NCBI GenBank assembly: GCA_003141895.1 | Contig: PLNT01000003.1 | Location: forward strand, 122,040-186,039 | Length of the DNA: 64,000 nucleotides | DNA from: Bacteroidales bacterium | GTDB taxonomy: Bacteria; Bacteroidota; Bacteroidia; Bacteroidales; VadinHA17 | Reading direction: 5' to 3' | Shown here: positions 7,974 to 17,974 of the stretch, piece by piece | Position numbering within the stretch: the stretch's first letter is position 1 | How the letters are laid out: every line of letters starts with the position of its first letter | Program-made: the position numbers and the translations under genes | The notes under the pieces: generated by a model | What the model was told of the DNA's origin: nothing | Database searches by the model: none | What the model saw: the letters and a program-made list of their open reading frames with translations, nothing else

Positions 7974-10900
7974 TTGTGTATGAAAACACACCGCTATCCT
8001 ATACTTCTCTCAATTCTGACATTAGTGCTTATACTGCTGGCACTTGCAGCAGAATCAGTTTATTTCAGCGATTTTGAATACCGGTTCAGAACAAAGATGT
8101 TAAATAAGACTCTTGCATTGAAAGAAACAGTTATGGAAGAATGTCTTAATGAAATTAAACCTGTTCTGGCTAATGTAAATCACACCGGATCAATCTCTGA
8201 GACAGACCTTTTTTCAAAAGCGGAAAAGAATAAAATAAGTTTGCTGGAATATGTAGACAAAAAACTAATCTATTGGTCGGATAATGAATTTGATGTTCCT
8301 TCAGATTATATTGATTCACTTTTTAATAAGCCCCTGGAATTTTTACAGAATGGATGGTTTCTTACTAAGTCTATTCAGGCCAGAAATGAAAAAATAATTG
8401 CGCTGCTCAGATTACGTACTGATTACAGCTTTGAAAATAGTTTTATTAAGAGCGGCTTTGAAACGGAGTTTGCTATACCTGATAATGTAGGTCTGAGTAC
8501 AGATAAAAAAGCTTCTGAATATCACATTTACAATAAAGAAGGCACTTTCCTGTTTTCACTAACCTTTCCGGAAGTAAAAGGCAGTACATGTTTTATTCTG
8601 GTACCATTGTGTCTTTGGACAGGAACCTTTTTTCTCGTCATTGTTCTTATATTCAGGATAGTTAAGTTGCTGGATAACAGAAAAAAATGTCTGCTTGGTA
8701 TCGGCATTTCCTTTATTACATTCAGTTCAATTTATCTGATTATACTTCTGACCGGGAAACCTCTCGCTTTTTTTCGGACTGAACTTTTTTCCCCTTACAG
8801 ATTTAACCTGAACGGGCTAATTCCATCCCTCGGGCATCTCTTAGTCCTAAGTATCCTTGGTGCAGCTTTCTTTACTATCCTTTATCGCTATTTTCCGGTT
8901 AAAGAGATCAAAGATAAGTCTTCAGGTATTAGCTACCTGATACTTTCGTTATTGCTTATTGTTGGCTCTCTTATATTATTCTCATACCAGTGGATTTTCG
9001 GACAACTTGTGTCATCTTCCAATATTAATTTCGAGACATATAAAGTATTGGAAATGAATATGTTCACTTTTATGGGGATGGCATCCGTTTTTCTACTTCT
9101 GTTAATACCTGTGTTTTATTTTTTTAAAATATTTAAGACAGCCAGACAATTAGAAACCAAAAAAGTCTTTCTCTCAATAATATCATCTTCATTTGTATTG
9201 GTACTTCTTCTCTATAAGTCGCCTGGAACTCTCATTCCTATAGTTATTTTTTATTTGTTATTGACCACAGGATTGTGGATATTATCGAAGAGAATCGTCG
9301 GATATTTTAATCTTTCTGTAATATTTTCCCTTGTTTCGGGAGTCTATTTTCTGTATATCATCACAATTCTTTCTGAAAAGAGAATTACTGAAAACCTTAA
9401 GATTCAGGCAGTATCATTATCAACTGAACATGACCCGGAAGCTGAACATCTTCTTCTTGATCTGTGGCCCGTTATTGAGAAAGATACATTACTTGATGTG
9501 ATGATGAAAGTAGATTATTTTGATAAGGACAATTTCGAAAAAATTTCTAATTATTTGCAGGAAACATATTTTACCGGATTCTGGAAGGATTATCATTTTA
9601 GTCTTGTTTTGTGCCAAAATGATCAGCCATTAATAATAGAAACCGAAAGATATCAGAACTGTTTCAGTTTTTTTGATGAACGGATAAAACGCGACGGGCG
9701 AAAACTGACAGGAACTAATTTTTATTATATTGATAATCAGGGAGGGAGGTCTGATTATATAGGCAGGATATTCTATAAATCTGATAAAAATCTGACAAAT
9801 GGTTTGTTTATTGAATTATATAATGATGTTAATATATTCCAGCCTGGTTATTCAGAATTGCTGGTTGATAAAAGGTATCATGGTTACGCAGGATTAAAGA
9901 ATTATTCCTTTGCCAAGTATATAAATGGAGAAATGGTTCTGAGTACCGGTGATTTTCCTTTCGACAAGACAGATGTTGAATATATAGGCAAATTTTCAGA
10001 TTACAGGATTTTCAGAACGGATGGATTTAGGCATGTTCTTTTAAAAAACGGGAATACAACGGTAATAATTACCCGGCCGAATCTTACTCCCGGAGACATT
10101 GTTATCTCTTTTGCGTATATTTTTGCTTTCATTCTTTTATTTTCCAATATGGTCATTTTATTAATAAGAAGACCGGTTGTGAGAAGCATGAATCTTTTCA
10201 ATTTTCGACAAAAACTGCAATTCTCCTACATTGGAATTTTGTTGTTTTCCTTTATTCTTATTGGCTTTGTAGTAGCATATATTACTATCTGGCAATACAG
10301 GGCAAAACATTATGAGAATATTAAAGAAAAACTTAATTCGGTTTACATGGAACTCGACAGTAAGCTCTCAATGGAAAAGTATCTTTCTAACGACTGGAAA
10401 GGCGCAGGATATACTTCACTAAATGATTTGCTGATAAAACTCTCGAATGTTTTTAATACAGACATCAATCTTTATAATATTAACGGATTTCTAATTGCAA
10501 CGTCGCGACAGGAAATTTTTGACCGTGATCTTACGGCTCCCAGGATAAACAATACAGCTTTCACTAATATGAAATTGGCAAGAAATGAATATTATCAGAA
10601 AGAAAAAATCGGCACACTTGAGTATTTGTCGGCATATTCCCCATTTTACAATACTGATAATAAAGTAATTGCATATCTTGATCTGCCGTATTTCCGTATG
10701 CAAAGTGTTTTGGCAAAGGAGATTTCAAATCTGGTAGTTGCCGTTAGTAATTTTACTCTTCTTTTGATTCTTATAACGATGAGCCTGGCGGTCTTTATCA
10801 GCGGACGGCTTACTTCCCCTCTGGCAATGCTTGGCAAAGGTCTTGCCACTGTGGGAGTGGGAAAGAAAAGTGAACACTTAACATATAAAGGGAATGACGA

Positions 10901-11669
10901 GATCGGGCAGCTTGTGAAGCAATATAACAGGATGGTGGATGAAATAGAGGAAAGCACTCATAAATTAGCTGACTCCGAGAGAGAATATGCATGGAGAGAA
11001 ATGGCTAAACAAATTGCGCATGAGATAAAGAATCCGCTTACTCCTATGAAACTAAATGTGCAGCAACTGCTTAAATCGTGGAATGATAAGGTTCCGGGGT
11101 TTGAAAAAACCATTGAACGCTTCACAAAGAACCAGATCGAGTATATTGACAATCTGTCCTCAATAGCTTCAGCTTTCTCATCATTTGCAAAGATGCCGGT
11201 CACAAATCCTGTTGATTTAGATATTCTCGACCAGATAAAGATAACTCTTGAACTGTTTAAAAATACTGATAATGTAACCTTCCTGGTTCATTGGCCCCAT
11301 GAATCTAAAATTGTTATTTATGCTGATAAAGAGCAGCTTAATGGTGTATTTTCAAATCTTATCAAAAACGGAATTCAGGCTATTCCTCCGGGACGCAAAG
11401 GAGTCATTTCCTTAAGCCTCGAAGTAAAGAGTGATAAGGTGTTAATTTCAATATCGGATAACGGTTCCGGAATACCGGCCACATTGAGGAAGAATCTGTT
11501 TACTCCTAATTTTACAACTAAGACATCTGGAACGGGATTGGGATTGTCAATAGCCAGAAAATATATAGAGAATGCCAATGGAAGGATATGGTTTGAATCG
11601 GAGGTTGATAAGGGTTCAGTATTTTATTTTGAACTGCCTGTGAAATATACTGTTGAAAAGCCCGTATGA
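7974..11669 (+). CDS. Large multi-TM NtrY-like sensor histidine kinase
   Basis: HAMP-like region, EMAKQIAHEIKNPLTPMKLNVQQLL phospho-acceptor, HATPase N/G boxes; many TM helices. Confidence 0.92.
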   Translation: MCMKTHRYPILLSILTLVLILLALAAESVYFSDFEYRFRTKMLNKTLALKETVMEECLNEIKPVLANVNHTGSISETDLFSKAEKNKISLLEYVDKKLIYWSDNEFDVPSDYIDSLFNKPLEFLQNGWFLTKSIQARNEKIIALLRLRTDYSFENSFIKSGFETEFAIPDNVGLSTDKKASEYHIYNKEGTFLFSLTFPEVKGSTCFILVPLCLWTGTFFLVIVLIFRIVKLLDNRKKCLLGIGISFITFSSIYLIILLTGKPLAFFRTELFSPYRFNLNGLIPSLGHLLVLSILGAAFFTILYRYFPVKEIKDKSSGISYLILSLLLIVGSLILFSYQWIFGQLVSSSNINFETYKVLEMNMFTFMGMASVFLLLLIPVFYFFKIFKTARQLETKKVFLSIISSSFVLVLLLYKSPGTLIPIVIFYLLLTTGLWILSKRIVGYFNLSVIFSLVSGVYFLYIITILSEKRITENLKIQAVSLSTEHDPEAEHLLLDLWPVIEKDTLLDVMMKVDYFDKDNFEKISNYLQETYFTGFWKDYHFSLVLCQNDQPLIIETERYQNCFSFFDERIKRDGRKLTGTNFYYIDNQGGRSDYIGRIFYKSDKNLTNGLFIELYNDVNIFQPGYSELLVDKRYHGYAGLKNYSFAKYINGEMVLSTGDFPFDKTDVEYIGKFSDYRIFRTDGFRHVLLKNGNTTVIITRPNLTPGDIVISFAYIFAFILLFSNMVILLIRRPVVRSMNLFNFRQKLQFSYIGILLFSFILIGFVVAYITIWQYRAKHYENIKEKLNSVYMELDSKLSMEKYLSNDWKGAGYTSLNDLLIKLSNVFNTDINLYNINGFLIATSRQEIFDRDLTAPRINNTAFTNMKLARNEYYQKEKIGTLEYLSAYSPFYNTDNKVIAYLDLPYFRMQSVLAKEISNLVVAVSNFTLLLILITMSLAVFISGRLTSPLAMLGKGLATVGVGKKSEHLTYKGNDEIGQLVKQYNRMVDEIEESTHKLADSEREYAWREMAKQIAHEIKNPLTPMKLNVQQLLKSWNDKVPGFEKTIERFTKNQIEYIDNLSSIASAFSSFAKMPVTNPVDLDILDQIKITLELFKNTDNVTFLVHWPHESKIVIYADKEQLNGVFSNLIKNGIQAIPPGRKGVISLSLEVKSDKVLISISDNGSGIPATLRKNLFTPNFTTKTSGTGLGLSIARKYIENANGRIWFESEVDKGSVFYFELPVKYTVEKPV

Positions 11670-11699
11670 TTTAGATTATTTCAGCTTATGAACCTTTAT

Positions 11700-11727
11700 T
11701 AATCAGATTGCTTTAGTAATCTGATTA
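11700..11727. terminator. Hairpin after histidine kinase gene (possible terminator)
   Basis: Perfect 10-bp inverted repeat TAATCAGATT-N8-AATCTGATTA; no clear T-run. Confidence 0.4.
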
Positions 11728-11826
11728 TCATTGACTTTCAGCTGATTCCATCAGTTTAATTCATTTTAACCATATCTCTGCAAAAATATACAAGATTATA
11801 GTTATATTAGCAGACCTGATATTCGA

Positions 11827-14800
11827 ATGATGACTGGCAATTTTTTGCACCATTGCAAGAGACTTATTATCATTTTGCTGTTACTTGTTTTTAGCAGTGG
11901 CTTGTCATTTTCCCAAAAAATGCTACATGACCTTCTTGAGAAACAGCCAAGTAGACACGTTGTCTCCATTGCAAGCGGTTCAGTTACCGTAGAAGGCAAT
12001 GTTTTAGGATTTAACGTGGGGGATACTGTACTTTTGATTCAAATGCAGGGGGTGAAGGTTTACACTTCCCCGTTTGGTGGTTATGTGGATAAATTCGGAG
12101 AACCGGGTTTATATGAATTTCTAACAGTCTCAGGTGTGGATCCAGCTTTAAAAAAGATAACATTCTTGAATAGTATTATTAAATCTTATGATGAAAAAGG
12201 TAATGTACAGGTAGTTCGAGTTCCCTATTATAATAGTGCTGAAGTGAATGGAGTTTTAACCTGTAATGCTTGGGATGAGGATCCCTTATTTCCAAAAACC
12301 GGTGGTGTTCTTGCATTGACAATTGGTCGGACAATTACTCTTACAGCCGATATTGATGTAACAGGGAAAGGTTTTAAAGGGGGAAGTGTTTTTTCAGGCG
12401 CTTCGGGAATTTGTCAGGTAACCGATCTGTCTTATCAAGGGGACGTTTATCCCGAGGGGGATTTTAATTCAGGATATAAAGGAGAAGGCGTAGCAAATTA
12501 CGTTCAATCAGGTGTTCCGATTTCTCCCGGCTATGTTAAAGGTCAGGGAGCAAACTTTAACGGAGGAGGGGGAGGAAACGGGAAATTTTCCGGAGGCGGA
12601 GGTGGAGCACATAGAGGTGAGGGCGGTATAGGGGGTAACGAGGATTCCGATCCCTGTCCCTCTTTGCCAATACACCCTTATCCCGGAGGCGCAGGTGGCG
12701 TCAAAGCAGAACAGCCTTCCAGCTTGTTAGATAGGATTTTTCTTGGAGGTGGAGGAGGTGCCTCAACCACATCAACTGGTACTATAAACCCCGGAGGCAA
12801 TGGAGGCGGAATCATAATAATTGTAACTGATAACATAATCGGGAAGGGGGGTAATATTATTTCAAGTGGGAACGATGGTGGCCTTCCAATCGGAGTTGCA
12901 GGTGCAGGAGGCGGAGGTGCCGGCGGTTCGATAGTTCTTTCTCTTAACAGCTATGGTCAGGATCCTTTGAGCCTTTCTGTCACAGGAGGTAATGGCGGCA
13001 ATAGTAATGGTACAGGTGGTGAAGGTGGTGGTGGTGGTGGCGGTCTGATCTGGCTTAGCACAAACACAACTCCAAATGTTGAGACTGTTCTGAATCCGGG
13101 TTTAAGAGGTTATAGTCTTGCCACTGCGGGTGAGATAAAGACAGGTTTTAAAGCCGTCCTCAATGGATTCTTATATAATTCGATCCGGTCTTCAGGTTCA
13201 GGGGATACTATCGACTTCGTCTGTTCAAATATGCTTCAACCAAGGCTCACCGGGACGTTACCATTAGGAGGAAATCCGCCTTACACTTATAAGTGGGAAA
13301 AGAGTTATGATAATTTGTCATGGGAACCTCCTCTTTATATAGGAAATGACTCTGTAAATTATTTTCCAAATACAGTTGAAACCAGTACAGTTTATTATAA
13401 AAGAACAGTCATATCCTCTGCGCCTTCTCCCCTTACGGACTACAGTAAAGTTGTTAAAATTGTTGTACAGCCTTTCATTAAGAATAATATTGTCGGTAAT
13501 TCCGATATTATCTGTTTTGCACAAAATCCACCTGCATTCACTTCAAAAGCCACTTTGCTGGACGGTAATGGAGTGTATAGTTATGTATGGAAAGTAAGTC
13601 ATGACAACTTACATTTTAGTCTTCCTTCAAATGCTTATGATGCAGAAGGGTATACTCCTCCTCCTTCCCTAACCATGACATCATGGTACAGACGTACTGT
13701 AATATCAGGTAGTTGCATTGATTCTACGGCAATTGTTAAAATTACAGTTCTTGATACAATAAAAAGTAATAAAATACTCAATTCGCCCCCGGTCATCTGC
13801 TACGGAACAGCTTTTGCTAATCTGACAGCCACGACAACCGCTTCTGCACCGGCTTTGTCAGGAGGAGATAATACATACCGTTTCAAATGGGAGAGCAATA
13901 TAAACGGACTGGGGTGGGCATTGGCACCCGGGGTGAGCAACGGGCCTGGTTATGATCCGGTTGAATTGCCACAACGGATTCCATCAAATCAATATGTTTA
14001 CAGACGTATAGTTTATTCAGGAACTGCAGATGTATGTGCATCTATAAGTAATTCAGTACTTCTGAAAGATTTCCCTGTCATTACAAACAATACCATTGCA
14101 CCTGTACCCGCTATCTGTTCCGGTTCTAAACCTGTAGACATAGTCGGATCGGTATCATCCAATCTTTCAGGTGGGAATTTAATTTATACATATAGCTGGG
14201 AAGACAGTACAAAGTTACACTCATGGACTCTTATTACTGGTGCCTCTTTATCAGATTTTCCGACTTCAATTTTGTATGATACAACAAGTTACAGGCGAAT
14301 TGTCACAGCAGTTTGTACAGATTTCAGTAAATCGATACAGGTAGTTGTACATAAACCAATTCTGAATAACAAGATAACCCTCCTTACGGGCGGGGTAACG
14401 CAAACTATATGCAACAACCAGGCACCGGTCTCTTTCCAGGGAACACAACCAGCCGGCGGGACAAATATACCTGGAGATTATGCTTATATGTGGAAATATT
14501 CAACTGACAATTCAGTGTTTACTTCTGTCCCAACCGGAGGTACCGGGATCAATTATTCGCCTCCTTCACTTGCATCAACAACATACTATAAACGGGAAGT
14601 TACCTCAGGTAAGTGCGCAGTTATCAGTGATCCTTTAACTGTCACAGTCCTTCCGGATATAACAAACAATTCGATATCAGGTACTCCAAAAGTTTGCTAT
14701 AGTCTTATACCTGGGAACATAACCGGGGGCATTTTATCAGGAGGATCAGGGGCATATAAGTATTTATGGGAGCAGAGTACTGACGGAGGGATTAACTGGT

Positions 14801-15510
14801 CACCGGCAGCATTAACAAACAGTTCATCTGATTATCAGCCTCCGGCACTCACAATTACCACTAAATACCGGAGAACTGTTTCATCAGGTGTGAACGACTG
14901 TTGTGAGAGTGTCTCGAATAACTTTGATATTGATATCGACCCTTTACCTGTAAGCGCAATTAATGCCGGACCCGATACTATTATCTACTCGGTGGAAAAA
15001 TTGTATCACATGAAAGCTATTGATCCTGCCCTGGCTGGCAATGGAGAAACAGGAACCTGGGCCCTGCTTAACGGAGGGACCAGTACAATTGACGACACGA
15101 CAAAATTTAACACTGTGGTCAGGAATCTTTCGGAAGGGAAGAATTCATTTTTGTGGACTTTGCACAGAGGTCCATGCAAACTGAAGGATTCTGTTGACAT
15201 TGAACTGCTGAAAGATTTCATACCCCAGGGTTTTTCTCCCAATGGCGATGCCTGGAATAATACATTTGTTATCGAGGGCTTGAGTCCCGATGATCAGCAT
15301 ATTGATATTAGAATTGTCAATGGAGCAGGCACTGAAGTATATTCTTTCAGCGGCGAAGGTGAAACACTCAGAGAATGGAAAGGTTGGGACGGAAAGAATT
15401 CTGCCGGTAATGATCTGCCTGAGGGAACATATTATTATATGCTTAAAATAACTGGCAAATCAGGACAGGTTTTAAAGAGAAGTGGATTTGTTGTTCTTAA
15501 AAGATATTGA
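11827..15510 (+). CDS. Large secreted glycine-rich repeat protein with gliding-motility-associated (CHU_C/type B) C-terminal domain, probable T9SS cargo
   Basis: Signal peptide, Gly-rich tracts, tandem ~90-100 aa modules, C-terminal FIPQGFSPNGDAWNNTFVIEGL...YYYMLKITGKSGQVLKRSGFVVLKRY. Confidence 0.9.
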   Translation: MMTGNFLHHCKRLIIILLLLVFSSGLSFSQKMLHDLLEKQPSRHVVSIASGSVTVEGNVLGFNVGDTVLLIQMQGVKVYTSPFGGYVDKFGEPGLYEFLTVSGVDPALKKITFLNSIIKSYDEKGNVQVVRVPYYNSAEVNGVLTCNAWDEDPLFPKTGGVLALTIGRTITLTADIDVTGKGFKGGSVFSGASGICQVTDLSYQGDVYPEGDFNSGYKGEGVANYVQSGVPISPGYVKGQGANFNGGGGGNGKFSGGGGGAHRGEGGIGGNEDSDPCPSLPIHPYPGGAGGVKAEQPSSLLDRIFLGGGGGASTTSTGTINPGGNGGGIIIIVTDNIIGKGGNIISSGNDGGLPIGVAGAGGGGAGGSIVLSLNSYGQDPLSLSVTGGNGGNSNGTGGEGGGGGGGLIWLSTNTTPNVETVLNPGLRGYSLATAGEIKTGFKAVLNGFLYNSIRSSGSGDTIDFVCSNMLQPRLTGTLPLGGNPPYTYKWEKSYDNLSWEPPLYIGNDSVNYFPNTVETSTVYYKRTVISSAPSPLTDYSKVVKIVVQPFIKNNIVGNSDIICFAQNPPAFTSKATLLDGNGVYSYVWKVSHDNLHFSLPSNAYDAEGYTPPPSLTMTSWYRRTVISGSCIDSTAIVKITVLDTIKSNKILNSPPVICYGTAFANLTATTTASAPALSGGDNTYRFKWESNINGLGWALAPGVSNGPGYDPVELPQRIPSNQYVYRRIVYSGTADVCASISNSVLLKDFPVITNNTIAPVPAICSGSKPVDIVGSVSSNLSGGNLIYTYSWEDSTKLHSWTLITGASLSDFPTSILYDTTSYRRIVTAVCTDFSKSIQVVVHKPILNNKITLLTGGVTQTICNNQAPVSFQGTQPAGGTNIPGDYAYMWKYSTDNSVFTSVPTGGTGINYSPPSLASTTYYKREVTSGKCAVISDPLTVTVLPDITNNSISGTPKVCYSLIPGNITGGILSGGSGAYKYLWEQSTDGGINWSPAALTNSSSDYQPPALTITTKYRRTVSSGVNDCCESVSNNFDIDIDPLPVSAINAGPDTIIYSVEKLYHMKAIDPALAGNGETGTWALLNGGTSTIDDTTKFNTVVRNLSEGKNSFLWTLHRGPCKLKDSVDIELLKDFIPQGFSPNGDAWNNTFVIEGLSPDDQHIDIRIVNGAGTEVYSFSGEGETLREWKGWDGKNSAGNDLPEGTYYYMLKITGKSGQVLKRSGFVVLKRY

Positions 15511-16514
15511 TGTCACGGTTATTACATTTTTATAGTGATCTTCAACGCATGAATAAAAGTAAAATAGTATTCTTTTTTTGTTTTTTATGGGTATTCACCA
15601 GTGTGCCGGGACAGGCAGTTCCTGATTCGACAGGTATAAGCCTGGGCTACCCCGTTTACAGTCAATATCTTCAGAATGGTCTTTTAATAAATCCTGCCTA
15701 TGCAGGTTCGCGTGGTGCTTTGAGTACTTTTTTATCATACAGGATTCAATGGATGGGGATACCCGATGCTCCTGTATTTCAGACTATTTCACTTAATGCC
15801 CCAATGAAAAACGACAAGGTAGGATTAGGATTAATGGCACAGTTTATGAAATTCGGATTCACTAAATCGCAAAGTATTTATGCTAGTTATGCCTATCATA
15901 TAAGATTGGGGAGAGGAAGGATTTCATTCGGCTTAAAAGGTGGATTTGACAGATCCAATACTGATTATTCGGGCATACTTACCACTGATAAAAATGATCC
16001 GGTATTTATTTCGTCTGACAAACCTTATTTTCTCCCAAATGTCGGAGCAGGTATATATTACTTCAGTGAAAAACTATTCGCAGGAGTATCTGTACCTTCT
16101 TTTCTCAGCTATAGAAAAAATACCTCAACAGGTTCTGTTGAAGCCTATCACAGTTTTGGTAATTATGACCTGATTTTTTCGGGCGGAGGTCTCATTACTT
16201 TATCAGAAGGTTTCAAATTTAAACCTTCTGTGCTAATTGATTACTCACTTGAAAAGACAAAGAAGCTGACACAATTTGACATAAATGGGAATTTTATAAT
16301 TGAAGATCTAATTTGGGTCGGTGGGTCATGGAGGACATCTGAGCAAGTAGCGGTCGGAATTCTTCAGGTTCAGCTCAACCCCCAGCTAATGTTCGGGTTT
16401 TCTTACGACTATCCTGTGGGAAAGATGAATTCCTATTCAAAAGGATCGAGTGAATTTATTTTGCGTTACGAGTTCGGATATAAGGTAAGTGCTGCTAATC
16501 CGAGATACTTCTGA
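15507..16514 (+). CDS. PorP/SprF family type IX secretion system membrane protein
   Basis: QYLQNGLLINPAYAGSRGALSTFLSYRIQWMGIPDAPVFQTISLNAPMKNDKVGLGL; 4-bp ATGA overlap with upstream gene. Confidence 0.93.
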   Translation: MMSRLLHFYSDLQRMNKSKIVFFFCFLWVFTSVPGQAVPDSTGISLGYPVYSQYLQNGLLINPAYAGSRGALSTFLSYRIQWMGIPDAPVFQTISLNAPMKNDKVGLGLMAQFMKFGFTKSQSIYASYAYHIRLGRGRISFGLKGGFDRSNTDYSGILTTDKNDPVFISSDKPYFLPNVGAGIYYFSEKLFAGVSVPSFLSYRKNTSTGSVEAYHSFGNYDLIFSGGGLITLSEGFKFKPSVLIDYSLEKTKKLTQFDINGNFIIEDLIWVGGSWRTSEQVAVGILQVQLNPQLMFGFSYDYPVGKMNSYSKGSSEFILRYEFGYKVSAANPRYF

Positions 16515-16516
16515 CA

Positions 16517-17941
16517 ATGCTAAAACGGATTTTATATATTATCATCTTACTGCTTGCATGTTTCGTTGCCATGCAGGTAAATGCACAGCAGCCTTCCGTT
16601 TATAAAGTCAAAAAAATGCCATTCAATACCTTTGGTTTCAGTAATATATCACCCGTTATTGTAAAAGACGGTATCTTATTTTGCTCCGACAAACGGTTCA
16701 GCGGATTTAAAGACCGTACAGCATTCGATGGAAGGCGATTATACAATATTTATTTTGCCGGAATAAAAGATACTTCATTTGAGAAACCCCTGGCAATAAA
16801 GAGTGAGCGAAGTAATAAATTTAATAATGGCCCTCTTTGCATTGCACCCGATGGCAAAACAATCTATTTTACGAGCGAGACCGAAACAGGAAAAATAACC
16901 TCCAACAGAAAGTTCAAAAATCATAGTGGTATTTTTATTGGTGAACTCTCGGGTTCAGAGGTGGCGTCATTGCATCCTTTTAAATACAATGATCCTGATT
17001 ATGATGTTGGTCAGCCATCAATAAGCAAAGACGGCAAGTATCTGTTTTTTGCCTCGGATAAACCTGGTGGAAACGGCGGATCAGATTTATATTATTGTGA
17101 GTTCATAAACGGGGAATGGTCCCAACCCGTTAATCTTGGACCGAAGGTTAACTCTTCAGGATCTGAGAATTATCCATTTATGCATCAGTCGGGGAAATTA
17201 TATTTTACGTCTGACCGACCCGGAGGATTTGGCAAAATGGATCTTTATTTCACCTCTTTGAATAATGGGTCGTGGGGTGTTCCGGTTCATTTGCCTGAAC
17301 CAATCAATTCCCAATCGGATGATTTTGCATTTGTTGCGTCGGGTGATCTTCAGACTGGTTACTTTTCTTCAAACCGGGGCAATGAGGATGATATATACAA
17401 ATTCACCTCAACAATAATCAGAAAAGTAGTTTGTGATACACTTGAAGAAAATAATTACTGCTACCGTTTCTTTGAAGAGAATGCTGTTAAATATGATACA
17501 ATGCCCTTCCGTTATGAATGGAAATTCGGCGACGGAGATATGGCTGCCGGTGCGGTTGTCGAACATTGTTTTAAGGACCCGGGAACATATACGGTATCGC
17601 TCGACGTTGTGAACCTTATTACAAAGGAGGTCACATATAATGAAAAGACAGAAACTGTAGTTGTGACAGAAATTGAACAACCATATATTTCCGTTCCTGA
17701 CAGGGTTGAAGCTAATAAAAATATATCATTGAGTGCTGACAGTACGAATCTTCCAGGCTGGAAGATATCACGTTACTATTGGAACTTTGGAGATGAAACA
17801 ATTGCTGTCGGGAAAGATGTAACCAAGAGTTACGAAAAACCTGGGACATATAATATTCAACTCATTGTGACTGCTGAACCGGAACCGGGATTAAGTGTAA
17901 GGGAGGCATGTATTTCAAAAAATATAATTGTTTTACATTAA
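16517..17941 (+). CDS. PD40 (WD40-like) repeat protein with two PKD domains, T9SS-associated
   Basis: SKDGKYLFFASDKPGGNGGSDLYYCE, KLYFTSDRPGGFGKMDLYF; YEWKFGDGD and YYWNFGDE PKD motifs; no OmpA-like C-terminal domain visible. Confidence 0.85.
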   Translation: MLKRILYIIILLLACFVAMQVNAQQPSVYKVKKMPFNTFGFSNISPVIVKDGILFCSDKRFSGFKDRTAFDGRRLYNIYFAGIKDTSFEKPLAIKSERSNKFNNGPLCIAPDGKTIYFTSETETGKITSNRKFKNHSGIFIGELSGSEVASLHPFKYNDPDYDVGQPSISKDGKYLFFASDKPGGNGGSDLYYCEFINGEWSQPVNLGPKVNSSGSENYPFMHQSGKLYFTSDRPGGFGKMDLYFTSLNNGSWGVPVHLPEPINSQSDDFAFVASGDLQTGYFSSNRGNEDDIYKFTSTIIRKVVCDTLEENNYCYRFFEENAVKYDTMPFRYEWKFGDGDMAAGAVVEHCFKDPGTYTVSLDVVNLITKEVTYNEKTETVVVTEIEQPYISVPDRVEANKNISLSADSTNLPGWKISRYYWNFGDETIAVGKDVTKSYEKPGTYNIQLIVTAEPEPGLSVREACISKNIIVLH

Positions 17942-17974
17942 CCTTGATTCCGAAAATAACTAATTTTAGCATTA

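Noticed and set aside
12541-13060. GGA/GGT-rich tract as a possible nucleotide tandem repeat or CRISPR-like array
   Set aside because: It encodes in-frame Gly-rich protein sequence with no fixed period and no repeat-spacer structure.
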